Shown: piece by piece, positions 1 through 7,498 of the stretch | Layout of the letters: each line of letters opens with the position of its first letter | Numbering within the stretch: position 1 is the stretch's first letter | Source of the DNA: Methanobacteriota archaeon | Lineage (GTDB): Archaea > Thermoplasmatota > Poseidoniia > Poseidoniales > Thalassarchaeaceae | Assembly: GCA_002731195.1 (NCBI GenBank) | Contig: PCAI01000067.1 | Location: forward strand, 1 to 14,502 | Length of the DNA: 14,502 nucleotides | Direction of reading: 5' to 3' | Position numbers and translations under genes: made by a program | Notes under the pieces: generated by a model | The model's input: only the letters and a program-made list of their open reading frames with translations | Databases searched by the model: none | What the model was told of the DNA's origin: nothing

Positions 1-521
1 AAATCATCGATAACTTCAAATTTCTCGGGCCTTATTATTTCACGTAGAGGAATTTTGGGGTTTTCATCGAGTATTCTTTTTATGTCTAATTCTGAAATCA
101 ATAAAGGGTGACCTCCTTTACCATCTTTCTCGGGACAAGAGGTACAATCCAAAGTAAGTAATTTTGAGAGTGTTGAGGAGGAAAATCCTGGCCTATCAAT
201 CGGCACGACCAATGCCTTGAAATTCTTTGAATAATTTCCAATGATGAAGTTTAATCCGACTTGAAGAGAACCAGTCCTACCTAATTCTGGACTATGATTA
301 GGGACAATGTCCACTTCTTGTGTAAAGTTCCTGATCTCAGACATTAATTCTTCTCTAGTTACTATAATGGTAGTAAGATTATGCTTTTTGAGTCTTTTTA
401 CAATAAAATTTATCAAAGTATCATTATCTATGTTTAACAATGCTTTATGTTGTCCTAATCTCTTACTATTTCCAGCTGCCAAAATAATTGAATATATTTT
501 TTCATCTACTAAGTCCGGCAT
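1..521 (-). CDS. MobA/MocA-like nucleotidyltransferase (3' end outside window)
   Basis: Only the first 173 residues are in the window; the frame is open to base 1, so the C-terminus lies outside. The N-terminus carries the NTP-transferase signature LAAGNSKRLG (residues 14-23) followed by the lysine of GQHKALL (residue 26). Further on are GRTGSLQVGL (81-90), the metal-binding acidic motif VVPIDRPGF (105-113, in place of the family's usual DxP), and KGGHPLL (135-141). This is the Rossmann-like fold of MobA/MocA enzymes, which transfer a nucleotide from CTP or GTP to molybdopterin or to a sugar or alcohol phosphate. The substrate cannot be read from the fragment. A MoeB-like gene upstream on the same strand makes molybdenum-cofactor work plausible, but other genes lie between. 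The start is the ATG at 521-519; a GTG three codons upstream is possible. It begins 23 bp after the exchanger gene's stop, probably in the same transcript. No Shine-Dalgarno site is visible. Confidence 0.85.
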   Translation of the reverse strand, partial: MPDLVDEKIYSIILAAGNSKRLGQHKALLNIDNDTLINFIVKRLKKHNLTTIIVTREELMSEIRNFTQEVDIVPNHSPELGRTGSLQVGLNFIIGNYSKNFKALVVPIDRPGFSSSTLSKLLTLDCTSCPEKDGKGGHPLLISELDIKRILDENPKIPLREIIRPEKFEVIDD

Positions 522-544
522 AAAAATCACAAAATATCTAAATT

Positions 545-1477
545 TTAACTAATTAATAAAACAATATATGTAAGATATCCAAGAACCAGACTTAATCCCA
601 CTCCTCTGCCTATCTCTCTATTGTCAAGTAGCATGCCACAAACTAATCCTGATGAAATTAATAGTAACCAAATATCTCCTTCAGCGAAATTTGAAGATAT
701 AACTATTCCACTACCTACTATCGAAGCAATTCCTAAAATCCCCAAAATATTCATGACATTAGAGCCTAGTACATTACCAAGAGCTACTCCTCCATGCCCT
801 CTTAAAGCTGAAATAACAGTAACAGCAAATTCAGGAAGAGATGTTCCAAGTGCGACTATGGTTAATCCTATGACTGACTCAGATATCCCATATTTATCTA
901 CCAGACCTTTTACTCCTTCCATTAGTAAATCTGCACCCAACCACACCATTACACCACCTCCTAATAATGCCAGAATAGCAAAAGAAAGATGTTGCGAAAA
1001 TATTGAATTTTCATTTTCGGGAGGAACGTTGTGGTCTTTGGCATGATTGTAAGAGTAAGCATAAAAGGTAACTAAAAGAATAATCATTAATACTCCAAGT
1101 AATTGTGAAATTGAACCGAATAATGTTGCTCCAACCAATATTAATGATGCCACCAACACCGCTATTGCATCTCTTCTTATTCCTCTACCTGGATATTCAG
1201 AAGCGCCTAATAATGCCGCTGATCCTAATACCAACATTACATTAGAAATATTAGAGCCAATAATTCCTCCAATTGCAATATCATCGCCGCCTTCCGTATC
1301 TAATGCCTCTAAGACAACTGCTAACTCCGGTAATGAAGTACCTAATGCAACAATAGTGAATCCTATCAATAGTGGAGGAACTCGAAATTTACTTGCTAAT
1401 GATACAGCTCCTTGGACAAAACCTTCTGCACCTAAAATTAAAAGAATGAATCCTATGATGACGTACAACTCATCCAT
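545..1477 (-). CDS. CaCA-family sodium/calcium-type exchanger (YrbG-like)
   Basis: An integral membrane antiporter of the Ca2+/cation family, expected to exchange Ca2+ (or another cation) for Na+ or H+. Two inverted alpha repeats are clear. Numbered from the upstream ATG at 1501, the first has GTSLPE (54-59) and GSNISN (82-87); the second has GTSLPE (219-224) and GSNVMN (246-251). The acidic residues of both GTSLPE motifs are the ion-binding glutamates of the family. About ten hydrophobic spans flank a short hydrophilic loop near residues 153-168. The length of about 310 residues matches prokaryotic YrbG-type members. Three in-frame ATGs exist (1501, 1489, 1477). I chose 1477 because the first membrane span begins directly after it, as in relatives, and the extra residues PSRMHSV look unlike coding N-terminus. 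It follows the E1 gene closely and precedes the nucleotidyltransferase, probably as a passenger in one transcript. The function is sure at family level; the ion specificity is not. Confidence 0.92.
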   Translation of the reverse strand: MDELYVIIGFILLILGAEGFVQGAVSLASKFRVPPLLIGFTIVALGTSLPELAVVLEALDTEGGDDIAIGGIIGSNISNVMLVLGSAALLGASEYPGRGIRRDAIAVLVASLILVGATLFGSISQLLGVLMIILLVTFYAYSYNHAKDHNVPPENENSIFSQHLSFAILALLGGGVMVWLGADLLMEGVKGLVDKYGISESVIGLTIVALGTSLPEFAVTVISALRGHGGVALGNVLGSNVMNILGILGIASIVGSGIVISSNFAEGDIWLLLISSGLVCGMLLDNREIGRGVGLSLVLGYLTYIVLLIS

Positions 1478-1520
1478 AACAGAGTGCATGCGCGAAGGCA
1501 TTACTCAAGACCATTTGCAA

Positions 1521-4388
1521 TTACTGCCCACATAGCCGCTCAATATGTCTAACTACTAAATCTGCAGATGGTATAGTGTAATCTTCAAGTGGAGGCGAAA
1601 AAGGAACTGGAGTATCAAGTGCACCAATTACCACAGGAGGAGTTTCTAAATTCCAAAATGCTTCTTCCATAATTCTACTAGAAATTGTATGTGCTAAACC
1701 ACCCATCCACTGAGATTCTTGTAGTATTATCATTCTAGAAGTTCTATTTACAGATTTGATACATGTTTCAGCATCAAATGGAAGTAATGTTCGAAGATCC
1801 ACTATCTCTACTTCTAGGCCTTTTTTTGCTACTTTCTTAGCTGCATCTAGAGCAACATGGACCATAGCACCCCATGTTATTATTGTTATATGCTCGCCCC
1901 CTCTAATAACTCTTGCTTTACCAATGGAATTATTGCCTTCTGAAATCCTCTTGTGGACAGAATTTGTATCTACTAATTGATTTATATTATCTCCCCAACC
2001 TGTAGATCCACCCCTTAATCCATAGAGTCCCAAGTGCTCCAAAAAAACTACTGGGTCAGGTAATGAGTGACTTTCTATCAACATATCATAAGCATCTTGA
2101 GGAGTACTTGGAAATACTACAATCAAACCGGGGTCATTGATAAACCATGATTCAATAATATTGGCATGGAATGGGCCACTACGAGTTTTTCCTCCAAGTG
2201 GTATGCGTATCGTGAGAGGTACTTTAGCGCCCCACCTCCACCTTAATTGGGCTGCGTTATTTACTAGTGCGTTCATAGCCAATGCAGCAAATCCTCCAAA
2301 TTGAATTTCTGCTACTGGGCGCATTCCACCCAAAGCAGCACCAGTCGCTGAATTGATAATTATAGATTCAGACAAAGGCATATCAAGTAATTTATCGGAG
2401 TGGCCTTTTGCCTTAAGCGACAAGTTCATGCCAAAAGCCCCAGCAATCTCCATATCCTCTCCCATAAATACGATATTATCTCCATATTCTTCAGCCAATG
2501 CTACCATGGAATTTTGAATTGCTCTACTAAATGTCCATGAGTTAGGTGCATTAGAGAACTCTAAAGCGTATTCTCCTGGTTTTAGAGGTTGATCCGAGAT
2601 AATATTGCTTGAACTAATTCTATCAATTTGCTGAGAATGGGTTGTTGCATCATGCAATGAAGTTATTCCTTGTGTTACGCTATTGCCTTCCGGCCATGGC
2701 ATTTCTTCCATAATTGCTCTTGAGGAATCGACATAGTTTTGCTCCTCTTCCTGTATCTTAGAAAGTATTTTACTACTAACTCCTAATTCTATTAATTTGT
2801 CATTATGTGTTGATAATGGATCTTTAGAAGACCAATAAGTCAAAAGTTCTCTAGAAACGTATCCTGGAGGATTACCGGAAGCTGCTCCCAAATATAGATC
2901 ATCGTGGTGGTGAGCGTGCCCGCAACCCCTCATTGTCTCAACATGTATCAGAGTTGCGCCACCTCCATTCATCGAAAACTCCTTCGCAACAGCGGTTGAA
3001 GCATAGAAAGCCGAAGGGTCGGAACCGTCTATTGACCATGATGGAATGCCCATTGCATGCCCTTTATCTCCATAAGTTTCTGCACCAGACTGTCCTCTAG
3101 TAAATGTATCAAGTGCTATTTGATTATTCTGAATCATATAAGATATAGGTAAACCTCTGGCTCCTGCGAAATTCATAGCTTCCCAGAATTCTCCACTACT
3201 GCTACAACCTTCTCCCACTGGAGCTAGATGAAAACGTTGTTTTTTTAGACGTGCAGAAGCCAATGCTATTCCAGTTGTCGTGGCACTTGCAATCGGTAAA
3301 GGCGCGGTTGGAGGTAAAATTCCTTTTTCCCAATTGCCAATATGTAAATCACGGCCACCTGAACCAGGTATTCCTCCATCCATATATGATTCTGATTTGC
3401 CCATCTGGGCTGCAAAAATCTCAGAAGGAGTTTGTCCCATAGCTAAAGCCAGACCAGTATCCCTAATCATCGGGGCTATTATATCTGGCTCATCTCCATC
3501 ATTAAGGTCTAGTGAATTGATATCTGTTAAAGCTGAAGCACAAGCAACAACAGCTTCTTGCCAAGTTGAACGGAATCCTTTTCCAGTGAAACTATTGCCA
3601 TCAGGAGTAGGTATTCCATTTGTATAAAGATCTTTTAGATGTTCATCCAGAATACGAGTTCTTATCATCCATCTTTGCCAGTCAAGTCTTTGTTCTGTTG
3701 TCACAGATTGGGCGTATGCAATCCTCCTCAAACACAGTGAAATATCTATTAAAAGTCTTGAAGCCCTCCTATTAAGGAATAAATCTCCGCTCCTACGAGG
3801 AATTATCTCAGCTTTACTTAAATTGGAAAGACGAGGAGAAAATAATCTCTCTTTGAGAGATATATCAATCATGTTAACAAACGATTTTGAAAAGTCATGG
3901 AAAGAATTACCAGTGAATTTAGAAGGAATTTCCTGAGAATCCCACAATGATGAAATAAGTTCTAGATGACCATCATGCCTTTCTGCTAAAAATCGTAATA
4001 ATTCATGCCTTACATCGGTTGATTTAAGACTCTGTGAAAAAACTAATGGAGAAGGAGGAAACCAGGATTTTCCCCAAAGAATTGGCATATTACTTTGTAC
4101 TGACTCGTCAGAATTATCCGTATCTTGGTATTTCTTAATATCACCATCATTACGACGTTTCGCTTCAGTCAGTAACTCCCTTGGTGAAACGCTAATCGGT
4201 CTTTCCCAAATTTTTACAGTTCTAATTCTACCTTGGCCAGAGACCGATCTGTCAAGAGTCACTCGGGCTCTGTGTTCACATTGCTCACATTGCCTATCTA
4301 GCCTAGATGTATCATAATTACGAGTTTTCCATATCTGATGATGCATGCAATTGGGACATCTCCAAACTCCGTGCCTTGCTGTTGTCAT
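1521..4388 (-). CDS. Fused alpha-beta 2-oxoacid dehydrogenase E1 with N-terminal zinc ribbon
   Basis: Thiamine-diphosphate E1 component of a 2-oxoacid dehydrogenase complex, with alpha and beta subunits in one 955-residue chain. Residues 1-60 form a zinc ribbon (CPNC at 11-14, CEQC at 34-37). About 200 residues of unassigned helical sequence follow. The alpha part (about 265-565) has the thiamine-binding motif from GEG (392-394) to NN (421-422); GEG rather than GDG is what branched-chain enzymes use. It also has a histidine-rich HAHHHDD loop (491-497). The beta part (about 615-955) shows GED (643-645), EIQFGGF (694-700), the C-terminal DLRTLLPFD transketolase-like motif and the TPVPFSPPLEDYTIP motif. 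The reaction is decarboxylation of a 2-oxoacid and transfer of the acyl group to a lipoyl E2, but no E2 or E3 gene is in the window. An in-frame TTG at 4418 could add ten residues; the ATG at 4388 is preferred. Pyruvate and branched-chain 2-oxoacids are both possible substrates; the motif leans to branched-chain. Confidence 0.93.
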   Translation of the reverse strand: MTTARHGVWRCPNCMHHQIWKTRNYDTSRLDRQCEQCEHRARVTLDRSVSGQGRIRTVKIWERPISVSPRELLTEAKRRNDGDIKKYQDTDNSDESVQSNMPILWGKSWFPPSPLVFSQSLKSTDVRHELLRFLAERHDGHLELISSLWDSQEIPSKFTGNSFHDFSKSFVNMIDISLKERLFSPRLSNLSKAEIIPRRSGDLFLNRRASRLLIDISLCLRRIAYAQSVTTEQRLDWQRWMIRTRILDEHLKDLYTNGIPTPDGNSFTGKGFRSTWQEAVVACASALTDINSLDLNDGDEPDIIAPMIRDTGLALAMGQTPSEIFAAQMGKSESYMDGGIPGSGGRDLHIGNWEKGILPPTAPLPIASATTTGIALASARLKKQRFHLAPVGEGCSSSGEFWEAMNFAGARGLPISYMIQNNQIALDTFTRGQSGAETYGDKGHAMGIPSWSIDGSDPSAFYASTAVAKEFSMNGGGATLIHVETMRGCGHAHHHDDLYLGAASGNPPGYVSRELLTYWSSKDPLSTHNDKLIELGVSSKILSKIQEEEQNYVDSSRAIMEEMPWPEGNSVTQGITSLHDATTHSQQIDRISSSNIISDQPLKPGEYALEFSNAPNSWTFSRAIQNSMVALAEEYGDNIVFMGEDMEIAGAFGMNLSLKAKGHSDKLLDMPLSESIIINSATGAALGGMRPVAEIQFGGFAALAMNALVNNAAQLRWRWGAKVPLTIRIPLGGKTRSGPFHANIIESWFINDPGLIVVFPSTPQDAYDMLIESHSLPDPVVFLEHLGLYGLRGGSTGWGDNINQLVDTNSVHKRISEGNNSIGKARVIRGGEHITIITWGAMVHVALDAAKKVAKKGLEVEIVDLRTLLPFDAETCIKSVNRTSRMIILQESQWMGGLAHTISSRIMEEAFWNLETPPVVIGALDTPVPFSPPLEDYTIPSADLVVRHIERLCGQ

Positions 4389-4445
4389 ATTCACTCGGAA
4401 AGGGTATTCATACAACAAATGTTCGGTTTACTAGATAGTGATATA

Positions 4446-4473
4446 CCATATATTACTGATAAAAAATATAAAA
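4446..4473 (-). promoter_or_regulatory. Candidate TATA region for the E1 gene
   Basis: Two TATA-like elements lie upstream of the E1 start on the minus strand: TAATATATGG (around 4446-4455) and TTTTATATTTTTT (around 4461-4473). Either would place transcription start 30-60 bases before the ATG at 4388. The surrounding region is extremely AT-rich, so the exact box is uncertain. Confidence 0.35.
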
Positions 4474-4500
4474 TAGAGAAAATATATTATTTTTTATCAT

Positions 4501-4544
4501 AAATACCACAAATAAATGCTAAATACAATAAAAAAATACCACAA
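4501..4544. repeat. 11-bp direct repeat pair in the E1 upstream region
   Basis: AAATACCACAA occurs at 4501-4511 and again at 4534-4544, 33 bp apart, about three helical turns. The pair lies between the 3' end of the MoeB-rhodanese gene and the probable promoter of the E1 gene, where a regulator could bind both copies on one DNA face. Chance in AT-rich sequence is possible, though the shared CCAC core makes this less trivial. Confidence 0.4.
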
Positions 4545-5666
4545 TTAATACTTGATTACACTAGAATCTACTGTATCGGACCATTTTAGAATTCCTCCTT
4601 TCAGGTTTAGTATTGTATTTGTTCGGCCCGCTTCAAATAAAAATCTCTGAACTGCAGCAGACCTAACTCCTGATCTACAGTAAATTACTATGTCTCTATC
4701 CGAAGGTATTTCTTGGATTCTATTTGGTATTTCTGTATGAACTATTCGTAGACTTGTTCCTTCTATTCTAGAAATTGATTCTTCGTCCTCTCTCCTAACA
4801 TCAAGTAAAAAGGGATTCCAATCATCATTTATTCTATTGATATACTCAGCAGGAGTTATATCTCCTGAAGACATAGAAGATTTACTGATACAATATTCCG
4901 ATTCCAAGGATAGTTCAGATACTAACTCTCTAGATTTATTGGCCTCGAATTTTAATATCCTAGAAGTCATGGAGAGTGCATTAAAAACGAATAATTTTCC
5001 AGATAGAGGAGTCCCTATATCGAGTATTATTTTGATTGCCTCAGTTGCTTGTATAGATCCTATGATACCGGGTAGAATGCCTAATACACCTGCTTCTGCA
5101 CAATTTGGAGCAAATTCCAAAGGAGGAGGTTTTGGAAATAAGTCCCTATAATTTAATCCGGAAGACAGGTTGAATACAGAAACTTGGCCCTCAAATTGGT
5201 GTATGCTAGCAAATATCCAGGTTTTATTCAAAATTTCACAAGCATCATTAATTAAATATCTAGTTTGAAAATTATCAGTCCCATCAACAATAATGTCAAA
5301 TTGGCCAACTAAATCTAATGCGTTTTCGATATTTAATCTGGTATTAAAAATTTTTACTGAAATATCTGGATTCAAATCCAAAAGCCTTCTCTTGGCTGAT
5401 TCAACTTTTGGTTCACCCAAATTGGCATTACTATGAATTACTTGCCTTTGGAGATTTGAAACATCTACTTTATCATCATCCATTATACCTATTTGGCCGA
5501 ATCCTGCAGCAGCCAAGTACAAGAGACAGGGAGAACCAAGGCCTCCTGCACCAACAACTAAGATTGAAGAATTTTTCAATCTTTGTTGGCCTTCTAAACC
5601 AACTCCTGGGAGAGACAAATGTCTAGCATAACGTTCTAATTCAGAATTTGACAATTCTTCACGCAT
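4545..5666 (-). CDS. MoeB/ThiF-type E1-like adenylyltransferase with C-terminal rhodanese domain
   Basis: Activates the C-terminal glycine of a ubiquitin-like sulfur carrier (MoaD/ThiS/SAMP type) by adenylylation. The rhodanese domain can pass sulfur to it for molybdopterin, thiamine or tRNA thiolation, or for protein tagging. The adenylation domain (1-240) has the nucleotide loop VVGAGGLGSP (37-46), NLQRQ (71-75), VDGTDNFQTR (127-136), and the catalytic cysteine in APNCAEAGVLG (Cys189). The rhodanese domain (265-373) has LLDVR (287-291) and the active-site loop CRSGVRS (Cys330-Ser336), then LKGGILKW. The 373-residue length matches MoeB-rhodanese fusions. Both CxxC zinc pairs of classical MoeB are absent: the first region reads YRDLFP, and no second pair follows the strand at 230-245. 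In some fused relatives this site is also lost. The start ATG is at 5666 within ACATGCG; no good ribosome site precedes it. No sulfur carrier gene is in the window. Confidence 0.93.
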   Translation of the reverse strand: MREELSNSELERYARHLSLPGVGLEGQQRLKNSSILVVGAGGLGSPCLLYLAAAGFGQIGIMDDDKVDVSNLQRQVIHSNANLGEPKVESAKRRLLDLNPDISVKIFNTRLNIENALDLVGQFDIIVDGTDNFQTRYLINDACEILNKTWIFASIHQFEGQVSVFNLSSGLNYRDLFPKPPPLEFAPNCAEAGVLGILPGIIGSIQATEAIKIILDIGTPLSGKLFVFNALSMTSRILKFEANKSRELVSELSLESEYCISKSSMSSGDITPAEYINRINDDWNPFLLDVRREDEESISRIEGTSLRIVHTEIPNRIQEIPSDRDIVIYCRSGVRSAAVQRFLFEAGRTNTILNLKGGILKWSDTVDSSVIKY

Positions 5667-5672
5667 GTCCGT

Positions 5673-5703
5673 CCGAAGAGCATCACAAACAAGTGTCCTT
5701 CGG
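5673..5703 (-). other. Small hairpin between the membrane-protein gene and the MoeB-like gene
   Basis: CCGAAG (5673-5678) and CTTCGG (5698-5703) are a perfect 6-bp inverted repeat enclosing 19 bases, with partial inner pairing. It sits immediately upstream of the ATG at 5666, after the end of the flavin operon. It could be a leader structure controlling access to the start codon, or an operon end. No T-run follows the stem on the minus strand, so a bacterial-style terminator is not indicated. Confidence 0.3.
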
Positions 5704-5720
5704 TCATAAATAATAATTTA

Positions 5721-6098
5721 CTAAATAATGAATAGTCGAATAGATGCAATAGCCCAGCCAAATCTTCCCCAAAATCTTGTGAATACTTGGGCGTTTTTAG
5801 GATTTATATCAAAACCAAAAAAACTCTTTACTAATCTTCTAATGAAATTCTGTTGACTTGCATCATCTGGCCTTGGAACTTTCCTGAAATAACGTTCGAT
5901 ATCAGTCAATATACAATAACTATCTCGGAAAAACCATAATATTTCTGTTAATCCATATAATATGAAAACCCCCCACCACATCCATTCATATGGTCCAATC
6001 CACATAAATCCGCAAAAGATAGTTACAAAAATATGAGTAAAATAAAAGAAGTCGGCAAATCTTCTATTCATCCAACTTACTTCTACTGAAGCTTTCAA
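5721..6098 (-). CDS. Small membrane protein of unknown function, last gene of the flavin operon
   Basis: A 125-residue protein with two clear hydrophobic spans (about 16-34 and 38-57) rich in tryptophan, phenylalanine and tyrosine. A YCILTDIERYF motif follows (61-71), then a basic cytoplasmic-looking stretch, then a weaker C-terminal hydrophobic segment (108-125). The Cys-x-Leu-Thr-x-x-Glu pattern after two spans is reminiscent of the DUF2784 membrane family, but I hold this only as a weak resemblance. The start is a TTG at 6098-6096, supported by a perfect GGTGAT just upstream overlapping the trxB stop. The alternative ATG at 6071 lacks such a site. It follows trxB by 9 bp and must be cotranscribed with it. 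The function is unknown; no catalytic motif is visible. Confidence 0.8.
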   Translation of the reverse strand: MKASVEVSWMNRRFADFFYFTHIFVTIFCGFMWIGPYEWMWWGVFILYGLTEILWFFRDSYCILTDIERYFRKVPRPDDASQQNFIRRLVKSFFGFDINPKNAQVFTRFWGRFGWAIASIRLFII

Positions 6099-6101
6099 GA
6101 A

Positions 6102-6108
6102 ATCACCT
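6102..6108 (-). promoter_or_regulatory. Shine-Dalgarno site fixing a TTG start
   Basis: AGGTGAT overlaps the last base of the trxB stop codon and ends three bases before the TTG at 6098. It is fully complementary to the 3' end of archaeal 16S rRNA (AUCACCUCC) and favours TTG over the later ATG as the start of the small membrane protein. Confidence 0.55.
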
Positions 6109-7037
6109 TAATGTTGGTCTTCTATCCATTTTTCTGCATCCATTGCTGCCTGGCATCCCATGCCAGCCGCAGTTATTGCCTGCTTATATCTAGTATCGAC
6201 TACATCACCTGCAGCAAATACTCCAGGGATATTAGTCATAGTATGATTGCTGGGGACGATGTATCCTGACTCATCTGTTTTGACCTGATTTTCCAGAAAA
6301 TCTGTTATTGGCTTATGCCCTATAGCGATAAAAGCTCCTGTACAAGAGATTTGTTCTTCACTACTGTCTCTTGGATCTTGAAGTACTGCCCCTACAAGTC
6401 CATTAGCATCGGAAAGCCATTTCTTGACATTTCTGAATGTCTTGATTTCAATCTTCGGATTATTAGATGCTCTTTCATACATAACTTTTGAAGCTTTGAA
6501 AACATCTCTTCTATGAATTATTGTAACTTTACTAGCAAATCTGGTCAAGAATGTTGCCTCTTCCATTGCAGAATCCCCTCCGCCTATGACTAACACTTCT
6601 TCGTCACGAAAAAACGCACCGTCACAAGTTGCGCATGTACTTATTCCTCTTCCTTTTTGTTCTTGTTCGCCTTCAGCCCCTAGCCAAATAGATTCGGCTC
6701 CAGTGCAAATTATGACTGTTTTTGATAGGAATAATTCACCTTCAACCCATACTTTGAAAGGACGTTCGGAAAAATCTACACGCTCAACATTTTTATCGCG
6801 TACTTCTAGGCCGAATCTTTCAGATTGTTCACGTAATTGTAACATCATTTCTGGACCTCCAATTCCTTCAGGATAGCCCGGGAAATTCTCAATATCTGAA
6901 GTAAGCATTAACTGACCTCCGGACATATATCCTGCGAACATCAATGGTTCAAGTAATGCTCTTGCAGTATAGAGTCCGGCTGTATATCCTGCGGGCCCAG
7001 AACCTACGATAATCACATTACGCACGGCATCATCCAT
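6108..7037 (-). CDS. trxB: Thioredoxin reductase (FAD, NADPH)
   Basis: A low-molecular-weight flavoprotein disulfide reductase that passes electrons from NADPH through FAD to a redox-active disulfide and on to thioredoxin or a glutaredoxin-like partner in the cytoplasm. It has the FAD-binding IVGSGPAGYTA (10-20), the active-site pair CATC (Cys135, Cys138) followed by DG, the NADPH-binding VIGGGDSAMEEA (150-161), the HRRDVFKASK motif (175-184) favouring NADPH, and the C-terminal FAD motif FAAGDVVDTRYKQAITAAG. The 309-residue length is typical. The ATG at 7037 is preceded by GGAAGG (7041-7046). It lies 46 bp after ribH on the same strand, so an FAD consumer is probably cotranscribed with FAD-making genes. 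The CATC pair and short length exclude dihydrolipoamide dehydrogenase, so it is not the missing E3 of the 2-oxoacid complex. Confidence 0.96.
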   Translation of the reverse strand: MDDAVRNVIIVGSGPAGYTAGLYTARALLEPLMFAGYMSGGQLMLTSDIENFPGYPEGIGGPEMMLQLREQSERFGLEVRDKNVERVDFSERPFKVWVEGELFLSKTVIICTGAESIWLGAEGEQEQKGRGISTCATCDGAFFRDEEVLVIGGGDSAMEEATFLTRFASKVTIIHRRDVFKASKVMYERASNNPKIEIKTFRNVKKWLSDANGLVGAVLQDPRDSSEEQISCTGAFIAIGHKPITDFLENQVKTDESGYIVPSNHTMTNIPGVFAAGDVVDTRYKQAITAAGMGCQAAMDAEKWIEDQH

Positions 7038-7083
7038 ATGCCTTCCAATAAGGGAGGTGTTTTGAACATTAACTTAAAAAATA

Positions 7084-7479
7084 TTAATTTATCATTCTAT
7101 ATATTGCGTTTACTGCAGCTCTTGAGTGAGATTCTAATCTTGGGGCAATATGTTCTTTTTTTGCCCCAGGGCCTATAATTCCAAGCCCTATAGGGATATT
7201 ATATTCTAATTGTAGATTGATTATTGAGTTTATGACAACATGACCCATGACTAATCCATGCTGTGTCTCGCCTTCCTCTATTATTCCAAGGGTAACTATT
7301 CCTTCTAGATTATTCTCTGTAATCATCCTATCAATAGTAAGTGGGATTTCCATTACACCAGGGACCCATTTTAAAACCGCTATTTCGAATCCGTTGGAAA
7401 TCGATTCTTCTGTTGCGTAATGTAACATTTTTTCCATTTCTTCTTTGTGAAAAGAAGTACAGATTATTCCTATTTTCAT
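7084..7479 (-). CDS. ribH: 6,7-dimethyl-8-ribityllumazine synthase (archaeal type)
   Basis: Condenses 5-amino-6-ribitylaminouracil with 3,4-dihydroxy-2-butanone 4-phosphate to lumazine, the penultimate step to riboflavin; the enzyme forms pentamers or capsids in the cytoplasm. Numbered from the chosen ATG, it has VPGVMEIP (39-46), which binds the pyrimidine, then GIIEEGETQHG (65-75) with catalytic His74, and a GLGIIGPGA strand-loop (98-106). The EGET-x-H form and the 131-residue length match archaeal lumazine synthases more closely than the GATTHYD form of bacteria. Two ATGs are in frame. The one at 7491 would lie inside the ribosome site, whereas the one at 7479 has GAGGGAG just upstream, so I use 7479. 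It starts 19 bp after the riboflavin synthase stop. Confidence 0.93.
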   Translation of the reverse strand: MKIGIICTSFHKEEMEKMLHYATEESISNGFEIAVLKWVPGVMEIPLTIDRMITENNLEGIVTLGIIEEGETQHGLVMGHVVINSIINLQLEYNIPIGLGIIGPGAKKEHIAPRLESHSRAAVNAIYRMIN

Positions 7480-7482
7480 TTT

Positions 7483-7489
7483 CTCCCTC
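7483..7489 (-). promoter_or_regulatory. Shine-Dalgarno site deciding the ribH start
   Basis: GAGGGAG lies three bases before the ATG at 7479. It overlaps the earlier in-frame ATG at 7491, which therefore is unlikely to be used. Confidence 0.55.
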
Positions 7490-7498
7490 ATTTAATTA

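Noticed and set aside
307..552. 81-residue plus-strand open frame
   Set aside because: It is antisense to the nucleotidyltransferase, whose minus-strand translation shows clear family motifs.
621..1046. 141-residue plus-strand open frame
   Set aside because: It is wholly antisense to the conserved cation exchanger gene, is proline/serine-rich as expected of a shadow frame, and has no recognisable motif.
6108..7037. Possible dihydrolipoamide dehydrogenase (E3) partner for the E1 enzyme
   Set aside because: The CATC motif position, the 309-residue length and the missing C-terminal dimerisation domain identify thioredoxin reductase.
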